Shown: positions 1 to 9,112, counted from the stretch's first letter. The stretch is DNA of 64,000 nt from Gammaproteobacteria bacterium LSUCC0096 (GCA_008087055.1 VIEA01000001.1:384514-448513), one strand, 5' to 3'. The notes: generated by a model not told the origin, from the letters alone. Made by a program: numbers and translations.

Positions 1-1
1 G

Positions 2-886
2 TGGCTTAACGATGACGACCACATTATGTCGGCTGATGAAATTGTCGCTCGAAGTTTCGAATCCGATGCGCTCATGATCTGCCATTCTGAGATTTTATCG
101 AGCGATGTTGTTGCTCGTCTGTCTGATCGTTTGAAAATTGTTGCTAACTATTCAGTAGGTGTTGATCACTGTGATCTGGGGGCCCTGAAAGCGCGCGGAA
201 TAGTTGTTACCAACACACCAGACGTTTTATCTGATGCGACCGCTGAAATTGCGATGCTTTTATTACTTGGTGCGAGCCGCCGTGCCTTTGAGGGTGATCA
301 AATGTTGCGCCTCGGAACCTGGAAACATTGGGCACCCGTCGAAATGAACGGTATTCAAGTCAGTTCAAAAAAGCTTGGTATTGTGGGAATGGGGCGTGTT
401 GGCCAGACCGTAGCGAAGCGTGCGCGTGGGTTCGACATGGAAATTCATTACACCAACCGCAGTCGCCTTCCGGCCGAGTTAGAGCAAGGTGCAATCTATC
501 ATCCGACGGTGAAGTCACTGTTTGAGGCGGTTGACATGATTTCACTCAACTGCCCTGCAACCCCGGAGACAGACAATCTAATTAACGCCGAATCAATCGG
601 CTGGATGAGACCAGGTGTTGTCTTTGTAAACACAGCCCGCGGACGCTTGGTTGACGAGAAAGCATTGATTGATGCACTGCACTCAGGACATATTGCTGCT
701 GCAGGTCTCGATGTTTTCCAAAATGAACCTGGTGGCAACCCGGCATTTGCAGAATGCCCGAATGTGTTCATGTTGCCGCATTTGGGATCGTCGACTCGCG
801 AGACTCGCAAAGCGATGGGTGATCGAGCACTCGATAATCTCGATGCATTTTTTGCTGGGGAAGAGCCGCGAGACCGACTTGTATAA
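2..886 (+). CDS. D-2-hydroxyacid dehydrogenase, 5' partial
   Basis: NAD(P)-dependent D-isomer 2-hydroxyacid dehydrogenase, a family that includes glyoxylate/hydroxypyruvate reductases. The frame is open to the window edge, so the true start lies upstream; about 294 residues are visible against a usual 310-330. The Rossmann motif GMGRVG is encoded near 385-402. The catalytic Arg sits in NTARGR (codon 638-640), the Glu in NEPG (725-727) and the His in LPHLGSST (779-781), so the active site looks intact. The stop is 70 bp before pdhR, and two PdhR-type operators lie between them. A role in glyoxylate reduction would suit a Calvin-cycle organism, since gph lies in the cbb operon, but the substrate is inferred and not shown. 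Confidence 0.85.
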   Translation, partial: WLNDDDHIMSADEIVARSFESDALMICHSEILSSDVVARLSDRLKIVANYSVGVDHCDLGALKARGIVVTNTPDVLSDATAEIAMLLLLGASRRAFEGDQMLRLGTWKHWAPVEMNGIQVSSKKLGIVGMGRVGQTVAKRARGFDMEIHYTNRSRLPAELEQGAIYHPTVKSLFEAVDMISLNCPATPETDNLINAESIGWMRPGVVFVNTARGRLVDEKALIDALHSGHIAAAGLDVFQNEPGGNPAFAECPNVFMLPHLGSSTRETRKAMGDRALDNLDAFFAGEEPRDRLV

Positions 887-896
887 CGGTTTGCGA

Positions 897-932
897 AATT
901 TGGTCTGACCAGTTAGTCTATTGGTCTGACCA
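897..932. promoter_or_regulatory. Two tandem PdhR-type operators
   Basis: The palindrome TTGGTCTGACCA occurs twice, at 900-911 and 921-932, exactly 21 bp apart. Both copies fit the TGGT-N3-ACCA core known for PdhR and related FadR-family GntR regulators. The sites lie between the hydroxyacid dehydrogenase stop and the pdhR start, so PdhR probably controls its own operon, with pyruvate as the likely signal. The 21-bp spacing puts both sites on the same DNA face. Confidence 0.75.
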
Positions 933-956
933 CTTTGGATTGCCGGTGAATATTAC

Positions 957-1724
957 ATGAATGGTTATCTATCGACTCCGCGAGTGACGCGTGCAGCTGA
1001 TGTCATCATGGATCAAATTGAACGATTGATCCTTGAGGGCAAAGTACGTCCAGGGCAAAAGCTCCCGTCCGAGCGCAGCCTTGCAGAAGAGTTTGACGTT
1101 TCTCGACCCACTGTACGCGAAGCGATTCAGAAGCTTGAGGCGCGGGGCTTGATCCAGCGACGTCATGGTGGCGGAACTTTTGTGGCTGAGCATGTCGGGT
1201 CGACATTTATTGATCCGATGATGGCGATGATACAGCGGTCGCCGGATGGGACTTTTGACATTCTTGAGTTGCGGTTCGCGCTTGAAAGTGTGGCAGCTTG
1301 GTTGGCAGCAGATCGCGCGACGGAGCGCGCGCGTGGCAATGTGCAGCGTCGCTACCACGAATTGCAGGCTGCGGTTCGCTCTCACGACTTGCATCGCGAG
1401 GCAAAAGCAGATGCGGAGTTTCACCTTGCGATTGCAGAGGCGTCTCAAAACGGTGTGATCCTGCACATCATGCGATCGATTTTTGTGTTGTTAGAAGAGT
1501 CGATTGTGAAGAATTTGGCCGAACTGAACCTGGATCGAATAAGAAAACAAGATCTGGCTCTTCAGCATGAGGCGATTTATCGCGCGATCGTTATTGATCG
1601 TGATCCGGCGGCAGCCAGGAGGGCAGTCCGTCAACATATGTTAACTGTGAGCGAATCACTGGATCGTGAACGGCTTGCAGATACGAAACCGCGACGCCTA
1701 AAGGAGTTGACACAATCGACTTAA
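957..1724 (+). CDS. pdhR: PdhR, pyruvate-responsive GntR/FadR-type repressor
   Basis: A transcriptional repressor of the FadR subfamily, 255 residues, close to the 254 of E. coli PdhR. The winged-helix DNA-binding domain covers roughly residues 12-75, with the GntR signature KLPSERSLAEEFDVSRPTV. The FCD ligand domain follows at about 90-225, with a canonical AEFHLAIAEASQN metal/ligand helix. The start is preceded by GGTGA. It lies directly upstream of aceE-aceF, the arrangement seen in enterobacteria and pseudomonads, and downstream of two operator palindromes. The inferred role is to repress the PDH operon until pyruvate accumulates. Confidence 0.93.
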   Translation: MNGYLSTPRVTRAADVIMDQIERLILEGKVRPGQKLPSERSLAEEFDVSRPTVREAIQKLEARGLIQRRHGGGTFVAEHVGSTFIDPMMAMIQRSPDGTFDILELRFALESVAAWLAADRATERARGNVQRRYHELQAAVRSHDLHREAKADAEFHLAIAEASQNGVILHIMRSIFVLLEESIVKNLAELNLDRIRKQDLALQHEAIYRAIVIDRDPAAARRAVRQHMLTVSESLDRERLADTKPRRLKELTQST

Positions 1725-1768
1725 TTTAAGCGTTGTTGATCACCAACCAACCCAACGAGGTGAACGAT

Positions 1769-4438
1769 ATGGCGAATACGCCAATAACAGTCGACCAAGA
1801 TCCGGTCGAAACAAAAGAATGGCTAGAAGCCTATGAGTCAGTTTTACAGCACGAGGGTGCAGACCGTGCAGCCTATTTGCTGAACCAACTTGTTGCACGT
1901 GCCAGCCAGGAAGGAGCCAGTCTCCCGGTTGCCATGACCACACCGTACCGGAACACAATCCCTGTGCAGAACGAAGCACGGATGCCGGGCGATTTGTTCA
2001 TGGAACGTCGTATTCGAAGTTTGATTCGCTGGAACGCTTTGGCCATGGTCATGCGGGCGAACAAGTCAGGTGATGATTTGGGCGGTCATATAGCAACCTA
2101 CCAGTCTGCCGCGACTCTTTATGAAGTCGGATTTAATTATTTTTGGAAAGGTCCTGACCATCCTGAAGGACAAGACCTTTTGTATATCCAAGGACATGCA
2201 AGCCCAGGGATCTATGCGCGCTCCTTCTTGGAGGGACGCTTATCTGATAAACAACTCGATAATTTCCGCCGCGAAGTCGATGGTGATGGTTTGTCATCAT
2301 ATCCGCACCCATGGCTGATGCCCGATTATTGGCAGTTCCCGACCGTTTCGATGGGGCTCGGACCGATTCAATCGATCTACCAAGCACACGTAATGAAATA
2401 TCTAGTCAACCGAGGCCTATCTGACCAGCCGAACCGAAAAGTTTGGGCGTTTCTTGGTGACGGTGAAATGGACGAGCCGGAATCACTCGGTGCGATCGGT
2501 CTCGCTGGGCGTGAGCGCTTGGATAACCTGATTTTCGTCATCAACTGTAATCTTCAGCGTCTGGATGGACCTGTTCGCGGTAACGCGAAAATTGTCCAGG
2601 AACTCGAAGGGCAGTTCCGCGGTGCCGGTTGGAATGTGATTAAAGTGCTTTGGGGTCGTCATTGGGATCCATTGTTTGCTCGTGACCGCCAAGGTCTTAT
2701 GCAGAAGGTGATGGATGAAGTCGTCGACGGCGAATTACAGAACTGTAAAGCCAAGGGCGGGGCGTATACCCGTGAGCATTTCTTTGGCCAATATCCAGAG
2801 CTTAAAGACATGGTTGCTGATATGTCAGACGAGGATATTGCGAAGCTGAATCGCGGTGGTCACGATCCGACTAAAGTGTATGCGGCCTATCATGCGGCCG
2901 TGAACCATACAGGTCAGCCCACTGTCATCCTCGCACAGACAGTCAAAGGCTACGGCATGGGATCATCTGGCGAATCGGCAAATCCATCGCATCAGGTGAA
3001 GAAGCTGGATCTGGATAATCTGAAGGCGTTTAGAGATCGGTTTGCTATCCCAATTACCGATGATGAATTGGCTGATGTTCCTTACTACAATCCGGGACCT
3101 GACAGTCCTGAAAGTCGCTATCTGCAGGAACGCCGAAAGACGCTTGGTGGATATCTGCCTGCCCGTCGTGCGTGGAAAGAACCATTGGGTTGCCCAAGCC
3201 TTGATGCATTTAAGCAACAACTGAAGGGAACTGGTGACCGTCAGATTTCGACGACTATGGCCTTCGTTCGTATGTTGTCGACGCTTGTAAAAGATAAAAC
3301 GATCGGGTATCGCGTTGTGCCGATTGTTCCTGATGAAGCGCGAACCTTTGGTATGGAGGGGATGTTCAAGCAATTGGGTATCTATACAACCGAAGGTCAG
3401 AAGTACATCCCTCACGATGTGGATCAGGTGCTCTCTTATCACGAAGATAAAGCCGGGCAGATTCTCGAAGAAGGGATTAACGAGTCTGGAGCTTTCTCTG
3501 CTTGGATGGCGTGCGCAACATCATATGCAAACCATAATCAGCCACTAATTCCGTTCTACATCTACTACTCGATGTTCGGACACCAGCGCGTGGGTGATTT
3601 GACATGGGCTGCTGGCGATATCCAAGCAAAAGGATTCTTGTTGGGAGCGACTTCGGGGCGGACCACGCTTAACGGTGAAGGGTTACAGCACCAAGATGGT
3701 CACAGTCATATTCTGGCGGGAACGGTTCCAAACCAGCGTTCATATGATCCAACGTACAGCTATGAGGTTGCTGTGATCGTGCAGCATGGTCTCAAGCAGA
3801 TGTACGATGAGAACCAAAGTGTTTTCTATTACATCACCTTGATGAATGAAAACTACAACCATCCAGATATGCCTGAGGGTGTTGAGTCAGACATCATTAA
3901 AGGACTGTATCTCTTAAAGCCTGCGGCTCCAAAGATGAAGCATAACGTGCGTCTCTTAGGTTCAGGAACAATTCTCAGGGAGGTGGAAGCTGCCGCTGAC
4001 ATGCTTGCTGAGTTTGGAGTTGGTGCCGAGGTCTATAGCGCGACGAGTTTCAACGAATTGCGCCGCGACGGCCAATCTGCTGCTCGCTATAACCTGTTAC
4101 ATCCGGAGGCGAAAACAACTCGCATCAGTCATGTGGAAACAATGTTGGGTGGATCAGATGCGCCTGTTGTCGCAGCGACTGACCATATCCAGTTGTACTC
4201 GGAGCAGATTCGACCATTCTTGGGTAAAACGACTTATGTCACTTTGGGTACAGATGGCTTTGGACGCTCGGATTCGCGTAAAAAGCTGCGTGAGCATTTT
4301 GAGGTTGATCGACGGTTTGTGACGATCGCAGCGCTTCGTGCGCTCTCAATGGATGGGAAAATCGATCCAAAGATTGTGTCGAAGGCGATAAAAGACTTTG
4401 GCATTGATCCAGATCGTCTCGATCCAGTGACGTTATAA
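1769..4438 (+). CDS. aceE: Pyruvate dehydrogenase E1 component, homodimeric type
   Basis: Thiamine-diphosphate-dependent E1 that decarboxylates pyruvate and acetylates the lipoyl groups of E2. The product has 889 residues, nearly the same as E. coli AceE (887). The TPP/Mg motif GDGEMDEPESLG and the NCNLQRLDGPVRG segment typical of the homodimeric family are visible about a quarter of the way in. The ATG at 1769 is chosen because GAGGTG precedes it with good spacing; the in-frame TTG at 1733 would add 12 unlikely residues. aceF follows 11 bp after the stop, and both are probably controlled by PdhR. Confidence 0.97.
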   Translation: MANTPITVDQDPVETKEWLEAYESVLQHEGADRAAYLLNQLVARASQEGASLPVAMTTPYRNTIPVQNEARMPGDLFMERRIRSLIRWNALAMVMRANKSGDDLGGHIATYQSAATLYEVGFNYFWKGPDHPEGQDLLYIQGHASPGIYARSFLEGRLSDKQLDNFRREVDGDGLSSYPHPWLMPDYWQFPTVSMGLGPIQSIYQAHVMKYLVNRGLSDQPNRKVWAFLGDGEMDEPESLGAIGLAGRERLDNLIFVINCNLQRLDGPVRGNAKIVQELEGQFRGAGWNVIKVLWGRHWDPLFARDRQGLMQKVMDEVVDGELQNCKAKGGAYTREHFFGQYPELKDMVADMSDEDIAKLNRGGHDPTKVYAAYHAAVNHTGQPTVILAQTVKGYGMGSSGESANPSHQVKKLDLDNLKAFRDRFAIPITDDELADVPYYNPGPDSPESRYLQERRKTLGGYLPARRAWKEPLGCPSLDAFKQQLKGTGDRQISTTMAFVRMLSTLVKDKTIGYRVVPIVPDEARTFGMEGMFKQLGIYTTEGQKYIPHDVDQVLSYHEDKAGQILEEGINESGAFSAWMACATSYANHNQPLIPFYIYYSMFGHQRVGDLTWAAGDIQAKGFLLGATSGRTTLNGEGLQHQDGHSHILAGTVPNQRSYDPTYSYEVAVIVQHGLKQMYDENQSVFYYITLMNENYNHPDMPEGVESDIIKGLYLLKPAAPKMKHNVRLLGSGTILREVEAAADMLAEFGVGAEVYSATSFNELRRDGQSAARYNLLHPEAKTTRISHVETMLGGSDAPVVAATDHIQLYSEQIRPFLGKTTYVTLGTDGFGRSDSRKKLREHFEVDRRFVTIAALRALSMDGKIDPKIVSKAIKDFGIDPDRLDPVTL

Positions 4439-4449
4439 GGAGGGATATC

Positions 4450-6342
4450 ATGACAACGATTCGTGTACCAGATATCGGTGATGCCTCAAATGTCACTGTG
4501 ATCGAAGTTGCTGTATCACAAGGTGATACGGTTTCTGAGGGCGATACATTAATTGTCCTTGAATCAGACAAAGCCTCGATGGAAATTCCTGCCGATGCCT
4601 CAGGTGTGGTCGGGAAAATTCATGTTTCGGAAGGCGCTGAAGTCAATGAAGGTGACCCGATTTGTGAGCTTGAGGGCGCAGAATCGGTAACCGAGAAAGC
4701 GGCTGAAAATCCTGAGCCAGCAGCACCTGCCGAGGCGTCAGTAGGCGAGACAAGTGGTGCTTCACAATTAGTGTCTGTTCCAGACACCGGCAGTGCTGAT
4801 GGCGTCACAGTCATCGAAATTGCCGTTTCTGTTGGTGATAGCGTTTCCGAAGGAGACACTCTGATCGTTTTGGAATCTGACAAGGCATCCATGGAGATTC
4901 CTGCACCAGCATCGGGTGTTGTGACTGCTCTGAAAGTGTCTGAAGGCCAACAGGTTGTCCAAGGTGATCCAATCTGTGAAATGACGGGCGGTGATGCGAA
5001 CACTACTTCTACGCCTGCACCGCAAACATCATCCGAACCAGCAGCTGCTGAAACGCCTGCTCCTCAATCCAGTGGCGGTATTGAAAAGGTCGTTGTGCCT
5101 GATACCGGTAACGCCGATGGCGTCACCGTAATCGAGGTCAGTATTGGTGTCGGTGATACGGTATCTGAGGGCGACACATTGATCGTTCTCGAATCAGATA
5201 AAGCCTCAATGGAGATTCCATCACCGGTCAGCGGGAAAGTATTGGCGTTATCTGTCAAAGAAGGTGACTCTGTTGCTCAAGGTGACGCGATCGCTGATGT
5301 TGAAGCAACGGGTGGGTCACAGCCGCAGGCTGCGACAGCACCCACTCAGCAGCCAGCTGCTGCACCGGCATCTACTCCAGCCCCGACTCCTAAACCTCCT
5401 GTGGTTGAAGAAGCGAGTGTTCCTTCAGTCAGCTCGAGTGTGCATGCTGGACCGGCTGTGCGTGCGCTCGCCCGAGAACTCGGTGTCAATTTGGCAAAAG
5501 TTCCTTCGACGGGCCCGCGCGGTCGAATCACAAAGGATGATCTACATCACTTTGTGAAAGCGAAACTGAAGGAAGCAGAGTCTGGTCAGTCTGCGAGTGG
5601 CGGATCAGGAATACCCCCGATTCCTCCAGTTGATTTTGCAGCCTTCGGTCCTATCGAACGGATTCCGATGAGTAAAATTCATAAGCTGACTGCAGACAAC
5701 ATGACACGTTGTTGGCTTAACGTACCTGCAGTGACTCAGTTTGATGAAGCGGATATCACGGATCTGGAAGCGTTCCGCAAGTCGATGAAAGCAGAAGCTG
5801 AAAAGAAGGGCGTGAGACTCACTCCGTTACCATTCTTGATTAAGGCATCAGCGCATGCATTGGCTGAACTTCCGCAAGTGAACGCATCGATCGATCTGGC
5901 GACGGATGAGATTGTTCGTAAAGGCTATATCCACATTGGGATCGCGGTTGATACTCCTGATGGGCTGATGGTTCCTGTCATTCGTGATGCGGATCAGAAG
6001 GGTATTTGGGAGATTGCCGCTGAGGCATCTGAGCTCGCAGATAAAGCGAAGAACAAGAAGTTAAAGCCCGCTGAAATGCAGGGTGCGACCTTCACGATCT
6101 CTTCGCTTGGTTCGATTGGTGGAACGGCATTCACTCCAATTGTTCCGTCGCCACAAGCAGCAATTCTCGGCATCTCTAAAGCATCAATGCAGCCTGTTTG
6201 GGACGGCTCTGCGTTCCAGCCCCGGCTGATGTTGCCACTATGCTTATCCTATGATCATCGCGTGATTAATGGGGGAGATGGTGCGCGCTTTACGACAATA
6301 CTGAGTAAAGTGCTGGGTGATATTCGTCACTTGGTGTTCTAG
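4450..6342 (+). CDS. aceF: Dihydrolipoamide acetyltransferase (PDH E2), three lipoyl domains
   Basis: E2 core of pyruvate dehydrogenase, which transfers acetyl groups to CoA; 630 residues. Three lipoyl domains carry the lysine in ESDKASMEIP, at about K41, K145 and K251, separated by Ala/Pro-rich linkers. A peripheral-subunit-binding domain lies at about 334-370 (GPAVRALARELGV, TGPRGRI). The catalytic domain runs from about 400 to the end, with active-site His near residue 603 in SYDHRVINGG. A strong Shine-Dalgarno sequence, AAGGAGGG, precedes the ATG. A terminator follows immediately, so the E3 gene lpd is not part of this operon. Confidence 0.97.
   Translation: MTTIRVPDIGDASNVTVIEVAVSQGDTVSEGDTLIVLESDKASMEIPADASGVVGKIHVSEGAEVNEGDPICELEGAESVTEKAAENPEPAAPAEASVGETSGASQLVSVPDTGSADGVTVIEIAVSVGDSVSEGDTLIVLESDKASMEIPAPASGVVTALKVSEGQQVVQGDPICEMTGGDANTTSTPAPQTSSEPAAAETPAPQSSGGIEKVVVPDTGNADGVTVIEVSIGVGDTVSEGDTLIVLESDKASMEIPSPVSGKVLALSVKEGDSVAQGDAIADVEATGGSQPQAATAPTQQPAAAPASTPAPTPKPPVVEEASVPSVSSSVHAGPAVRALARELGVNLAKVPSTGPRGRITKDDLHHFVKAKLKEAESGQSASGGSGIPPIPPVDFAAFGPIERIPMSKIHKLTADNMTRCWLNVPAVTQFDEADITDLEAFRKSMKAEAEKKGVRLTPLPFLIKASAHALAELPQVNASIDLATDEIVRKGYIHIGIAVDTPDGLMVPVIRDADQKGIWEIAAEASELADKAKNKKLKPAEMQGATFTISSLGSIGGTAFTPIVPSPQAAILGISKASMQPVWDGSAFQPRLMLPLCLSYDHRVINGGDGARFTTILSKVLGDIRHLVF
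4525..5220 (+). repeat. Three direct repeats encoding the lipoyl-lysine cores of aceF
   Basis: A 66-bp stretch recurs at 4525-4590, 4837-4902 and 5155-5220, each encoding the loop and strand around the lipoylated lysine. The copies differ mostly at synonymous positions and encode almost the same residues. This points to duplication of the lipoyl domain followed by strong selection or gene conversion. The first and third copies look closest at DNA level. Confidence 0.85.
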
Positions 6343-6344
6343 TC

Positions 6345-6372
6345 AAATGCCCGGTTCGCCGGGCATTTTTTA
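6345..6372 (+). terminator. Rho-independent terminator after aceF
   Basis: The perfect 8-bp stem ATGCCCGG/CCGGGCAT closes on a TTCG tetraloop (6347-6366) and is followed by a run of T. It sits just past the aceF stop. The T-run reaches the stop codon of the convergent adenosyltransferase gene. Confidence 0.92.
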
Positions 6373-6924
6373 TTGTGTTCTTTTTGATTTCCAAAAGACC
6401 TCTTGACCGCCATCACGTCGAGCGAGTTGGCGAGCCATGACAAACAATACGTCTGATAGTCTGTTGATGTATTGCCTTAAGTCATCTCCAACAGTGTCCT
6501 CTTTCGACAGCGTGACAATGATGCGTTCAGCGCGTCGAGCAACTGCCCGTGCCATATGGCAGAGCCCGGCCGTTTTAGAGCCTCCCGGCAAAATAAATTC
6601 TTTCAGCGGCGGGAGCTCTTGATTCAACTGATCGCACAAGATCTCAAGGTCTGACACCATGTTCGATTGGATCAACTGAAATCCGGGGACAGCCAGCTCT
6701 CCTCCGAGGTCGAATAAACGATGCTGGATGTCAGTTAATGGTTCGATCAATGGTTCGTCAGTGGGAAGTTCTGCGAGCAGCAATCCGATCCAAGAGTTGA
6801 GCTCATCGATGGTGCCGACTGCTTCAATACGCGAGCTGTCTTTAGTTGTTCTAGACCCGTCACCGAGACCCGTCGTGCCATCATCGCCGGTTTTGGTATA
6901 AAGCTTTGTCAGTCTGTTACCCAT
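6370..6924 (-). CDS. Cob(I)alamin adenosyltransferase, PduO type
   Basis: Transfers the adenosyl group of ATP to cob(I)alamin to make coenzyme B12; 184 residues. The PduO-type N-terminal signature TKTGDDGTTGLGDGSR and the later PGGSKTAG and RAVARRAER motifs for ATP and corrin binding are all present. The ATG at 6924 is chosen over an upstream start because AAGGA precedes it. It overlaps the stop of the AmpG-like gene by 8 bases, so the two are likely translationally coupled. No B12 synthesis gene is nearby, so it probably serves salvage. The gene converges on aceF. Confidence 0.9.
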   Translation of the reverse strand: MGNRLTKLYTKTGDDGTTGLGDGSRTTKDSSRIEAVGTIDELNSWIGLLLAELPTDEPLIEPLTDIQHRLFDLGGELAVPGFQLIQSNMVSDLEILCDQLNQELPPLKEFILPGGSKTAGLCHMARAVARRAERIIVTLSKEDTVGDDLRQYINRLSDVLFVMARQLARRDGGQEVFWKSKRTQ

Positions 6925-8263
6925 TGGATTCCTTGTGGCGTGTTGATAATTGCTCAAGTGGTTTTCGTATGATCATCAAAAGAACGAGCCCGGGAATTAC
7001 CATCAGCGCAGTAATCACGAAGAATAGCGCCCAATTACCGCCTGTCCAGTCCACAAACCATCCTCCGCCTGATGCCAATACGGTCCTTCCGGCATTTCCG
7101 ATAGAAGCGAGGAGTGCATATTGAGTTGCAGAGAAGGCTTTGCCTGTGAGTGCTGTCAGGAAGCTCACAAATGCGACCGTTGAGAATGCTGTTGTGAAGT
7201 TGTCGGTCAAAATTGCCAGTAACAAGATGGATTTGTCGGGTCCAGCCATCGCAAGCCAGGCGAATAATAAATTACTCCCCGCCATTGCCACTCCACCGAT
7301 GAATAAACCGCGTGTGACGCCGAGACGGACGTTAATGACACTGCCAATCAACGCAAAGATACAGGTTGCAAGTCCACCGTATAGTTTTTGGTAAGTCCCA
7401 ATTTCCTCGTTCGTGAAGAGCTCTTTATAGAACACGATCGACATGCGTCCCAAGAACGCCTCTCCTATTTTGAAGAGGAAAATAAATACAAGAATATAAA
7501 CGGCAAGCTTAAACCCGTGATTTTTGAAAAAGTCAGCCATTGGCTCCCAGGCGGTCACCGTTAACCAGATCTTAAGACGCTGGGTTTTTGATTGACCACT
7601 TCGTGCGTAACTCGCTTCGATGTCTCTCTGAAGAGACTCTCGGTCAGTAACTGGCTCGGTTACAAAGCAGGTCGCGACCATGAACGCCAGTAAACACCCA
7701 GCCAACATGAGATAGACCGTGTTCCAACCAAGTGTGTCTGCATATGCAAATGCAAAATATCCTGGAAAGGAGTACCCAGCCCACCAGCCGACTGTTGCCA
7801 TCGCTGAGGCGGCCGGTATGGACGACTGACTTCCGTAGGAAAAATGGTCGACCCGAAATGCGTCAATCGCGATGTCCTGAGTTGCGGAAAAAAGGGCGAT
7901 TCCAAAGATCAGGAGTCCGACTAAAAGTAACGAATCAGCTGGGGAGTGGATTGTTGCTAAGTAAATAGTCAATATGGCCATCGCACCTTGGGTGATGAGT
8001 ATCCAACTTTTACGTTGGCCAATACGGGTAATCCCGGGAATATTGACTCGGTCAATCAAGGGGGCCCATAAGAAATTAAATGCGTAGATCCCGTAAGCAA
8101 TACCAACAAGACCGATGTCAGTTCTTGAGACGCCGGTGTCTTTGAGCCAGGCGGCCAGCGCCGAAGCAATCAAGACCCAAGGGAACCCGCTGGCGCAACC
8201 CATTAGGAAGACCCATAAGATACGTTTGTCGAGATAGGTTTTAAGAGTGTCGTTGAGTGTCAT
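6917..8263 (-). CDS. ampG: AmpG-like muropeptide permease (MFS)
   Basis: Inner-membrane major facilitator protein, 448 residues, with about 12 hydrophobic segments. The N-terminal region (GCASGFPWVLIASALAAWL, FLWAPLIDR, SATQDIAIDAFR) matches the AmpG/PAT family. AmpG imports anhydromuropeptides from the periplasm for cell-wall recycling. No beta-lactamase or ampR gene is adjacent. The stop overlaps the start of the adenosyltransferase gene, and a perfect inverted repeat lies just upstream. The family is clear; the exact substrate is inferred. Confidence 0.82.
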   Translation of the reverse strand: MTLNDTLKTYLDKRILWVFLMGCASGFPWVLIASALAAWLKDTGVSRTDIGLVGIAYGIYAFNFLWAPLIDRVNIPGITRIGQRKSWILITQGAMAILTIYLATIHSPADSLLLVGLLIFGIALFSATQDIAIDAFRVDHFSYGSQSSIPAASAMATVGWWAGYSFPGYFAFAYADTLGWNTVYLMLAGCLLAFMVATCFVTEPVTDRESLQRDIEASYARSGQSKTQRLKIWLTVTAWEPMADFFKNHGFKLAVYILVFIFLFKIGEAFLGRMSIVFYKELFTNEEIGTYQKLYGGLATCIFALIGSVINVRLGVTRGLFIGGVAMAGSNLLFAWLAMAGPDKSILLLAILTDNFTTAFSTVAFVSFLTALTGKAFSATQYALLASIGNAGRTVLASGGGWFVDWTGGNWALFFVITALMVIPGLVLLMIIRKPLEQLSTRHKESNG

Positions 8264-8271
8264 ACGCCGTC

Positions 8272-8305
8272 CGGATCAAGCCCCCATTGTCGGTCGCTTG
8301 ATCCG
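8272..8305. repeat. Perfect 10-bp inverted repeat upstream of the ampG-like gene
   Basis: CGGATCAAGC at 8272-8281 is exactly complementary to GCTTGATCCG at 8296-8305, with a 14-base loop. It lies in the 56-bp gap between the SDR stop and the ampG-like start. No T-run follows on either strand, so it is not a typical terminator. It may be an RNA hairpin or an operator. Confidence 0.6.
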
Positions 8306-8319
8306 AAAGGCAAGGTCTT

Positions 8320-9081
8320 TTAGACGCGAAGGCCGCCGTCAACTTCGATGACTCGACCGTTGACGTAGTCATTTTCAAGAATAAATTCAACGGTTTGCGC
8401 GATTTCATCTGGCTGACCAAGACGCTTCGCTGGAATGCCTGCTGCAATTTTTTCTAAGGCTTCTGGTTTCATCGTGAGAACCATTTCAGTTCCAATGTAT
8501 CCAGGGGCGATCGCTGCGCATCGAATTCCTTGACGCGCAAGCTCTTTAGCCCAAGTAACAGCCATCGCTGCAACGCCAGCTTTGGTTGCTGTGTAGTTGG
8601 TCTGGCCCATGTTTCCATGACGTGAAATCGATGAAATGTTGATGATACATCCACCGTTGCCCGCTTTAACCATTTCCGTGGCAGCTGCGCGGCCACAAAG
8701 GAATGTTCCTGTCAGGTTGACATCAATAACTTGCTGCCAATGTTCAAAGCTCATGCGTTTTTCAACAACACCCTCTTTGACTTTTAAGAACAATGAATCA
8801 CGTGTGATACCTGCATTATTAACAACTGCGTCAAGGCGACCGGTCTGTGCTGCGATCTGAGCGAAGGTCTCGTCAACTTCGTCTTCTTTTGCCACGTTAC
8901 AAACCCAAGTGGAAACTGTAGCGCCCGCGTCTTCAATCAGCTTTTTTGCTTCAGCGAGAGTGTCCGCGTTCATATCAATGAGAGCGATATGTGGCTTTTT
9001 GGGTGCGAGACGCAGTGCCATTGCTCGGCCGAGTCCTTGGGCGCCGCCTGTGATGACGATAACCTTGCCGTTAAGATCCAT
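8320..9081 (-). CDS. SDR oxidoreductase, FabG-like 3-oxoacyl reductase
   Basis: A classical short-chain dehydrogenase of 253 residues. The cofactor motif TGGAQGLG lies near residues 11-18, NNAG in the middle and the catalytic Ser/Tyr/Lys in ISSIS and NYTATKAG. The sequence resembles FabG/PhaB enzymes, which reduce 3-oxoacyl-ACP or acetoacetyl-CoA with NADPH. No acp or fabD gene is adjacent, so this is probably an accessory reductase rather than the main fatty-acid FabG. AAGGA precedes the ATG. Its upstream region holds two matching palindromes. Confidence 0.85.
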   Translation of the reverse strand: MDLNGKVIVITGGAQGLGRAMALRLAPKKPHIALIDMNADTLAEAKKLIEDAGATVSTWVCNVAKEDEVDETFAQIAAQTGRLDAVVNNAGITRDSLFLKVKEGVVEKRMSFEHWQQVIDVNLTGTFLCGRAAATEMVKAGNGGCIINISSISRHGNMGQTNYTATKAGVAAMAVTWAKELARQGIRCAAIAPGYIGTEMVLTMKPEALEKIAAGIPAKRLGQPDEIAQTVEFILENDYVNGRVIEVDGGLRV

Positions 9082-9112
9082 GTGAATTCCTTAATCCGTA
9101 TCAGTGGTGTCG

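Noticed and set aside
4525-5220. Repeat array as a mobile or CRISPR-like element
   Set aside because: The three copies are in frame within aceF and encode lipoyl domains.
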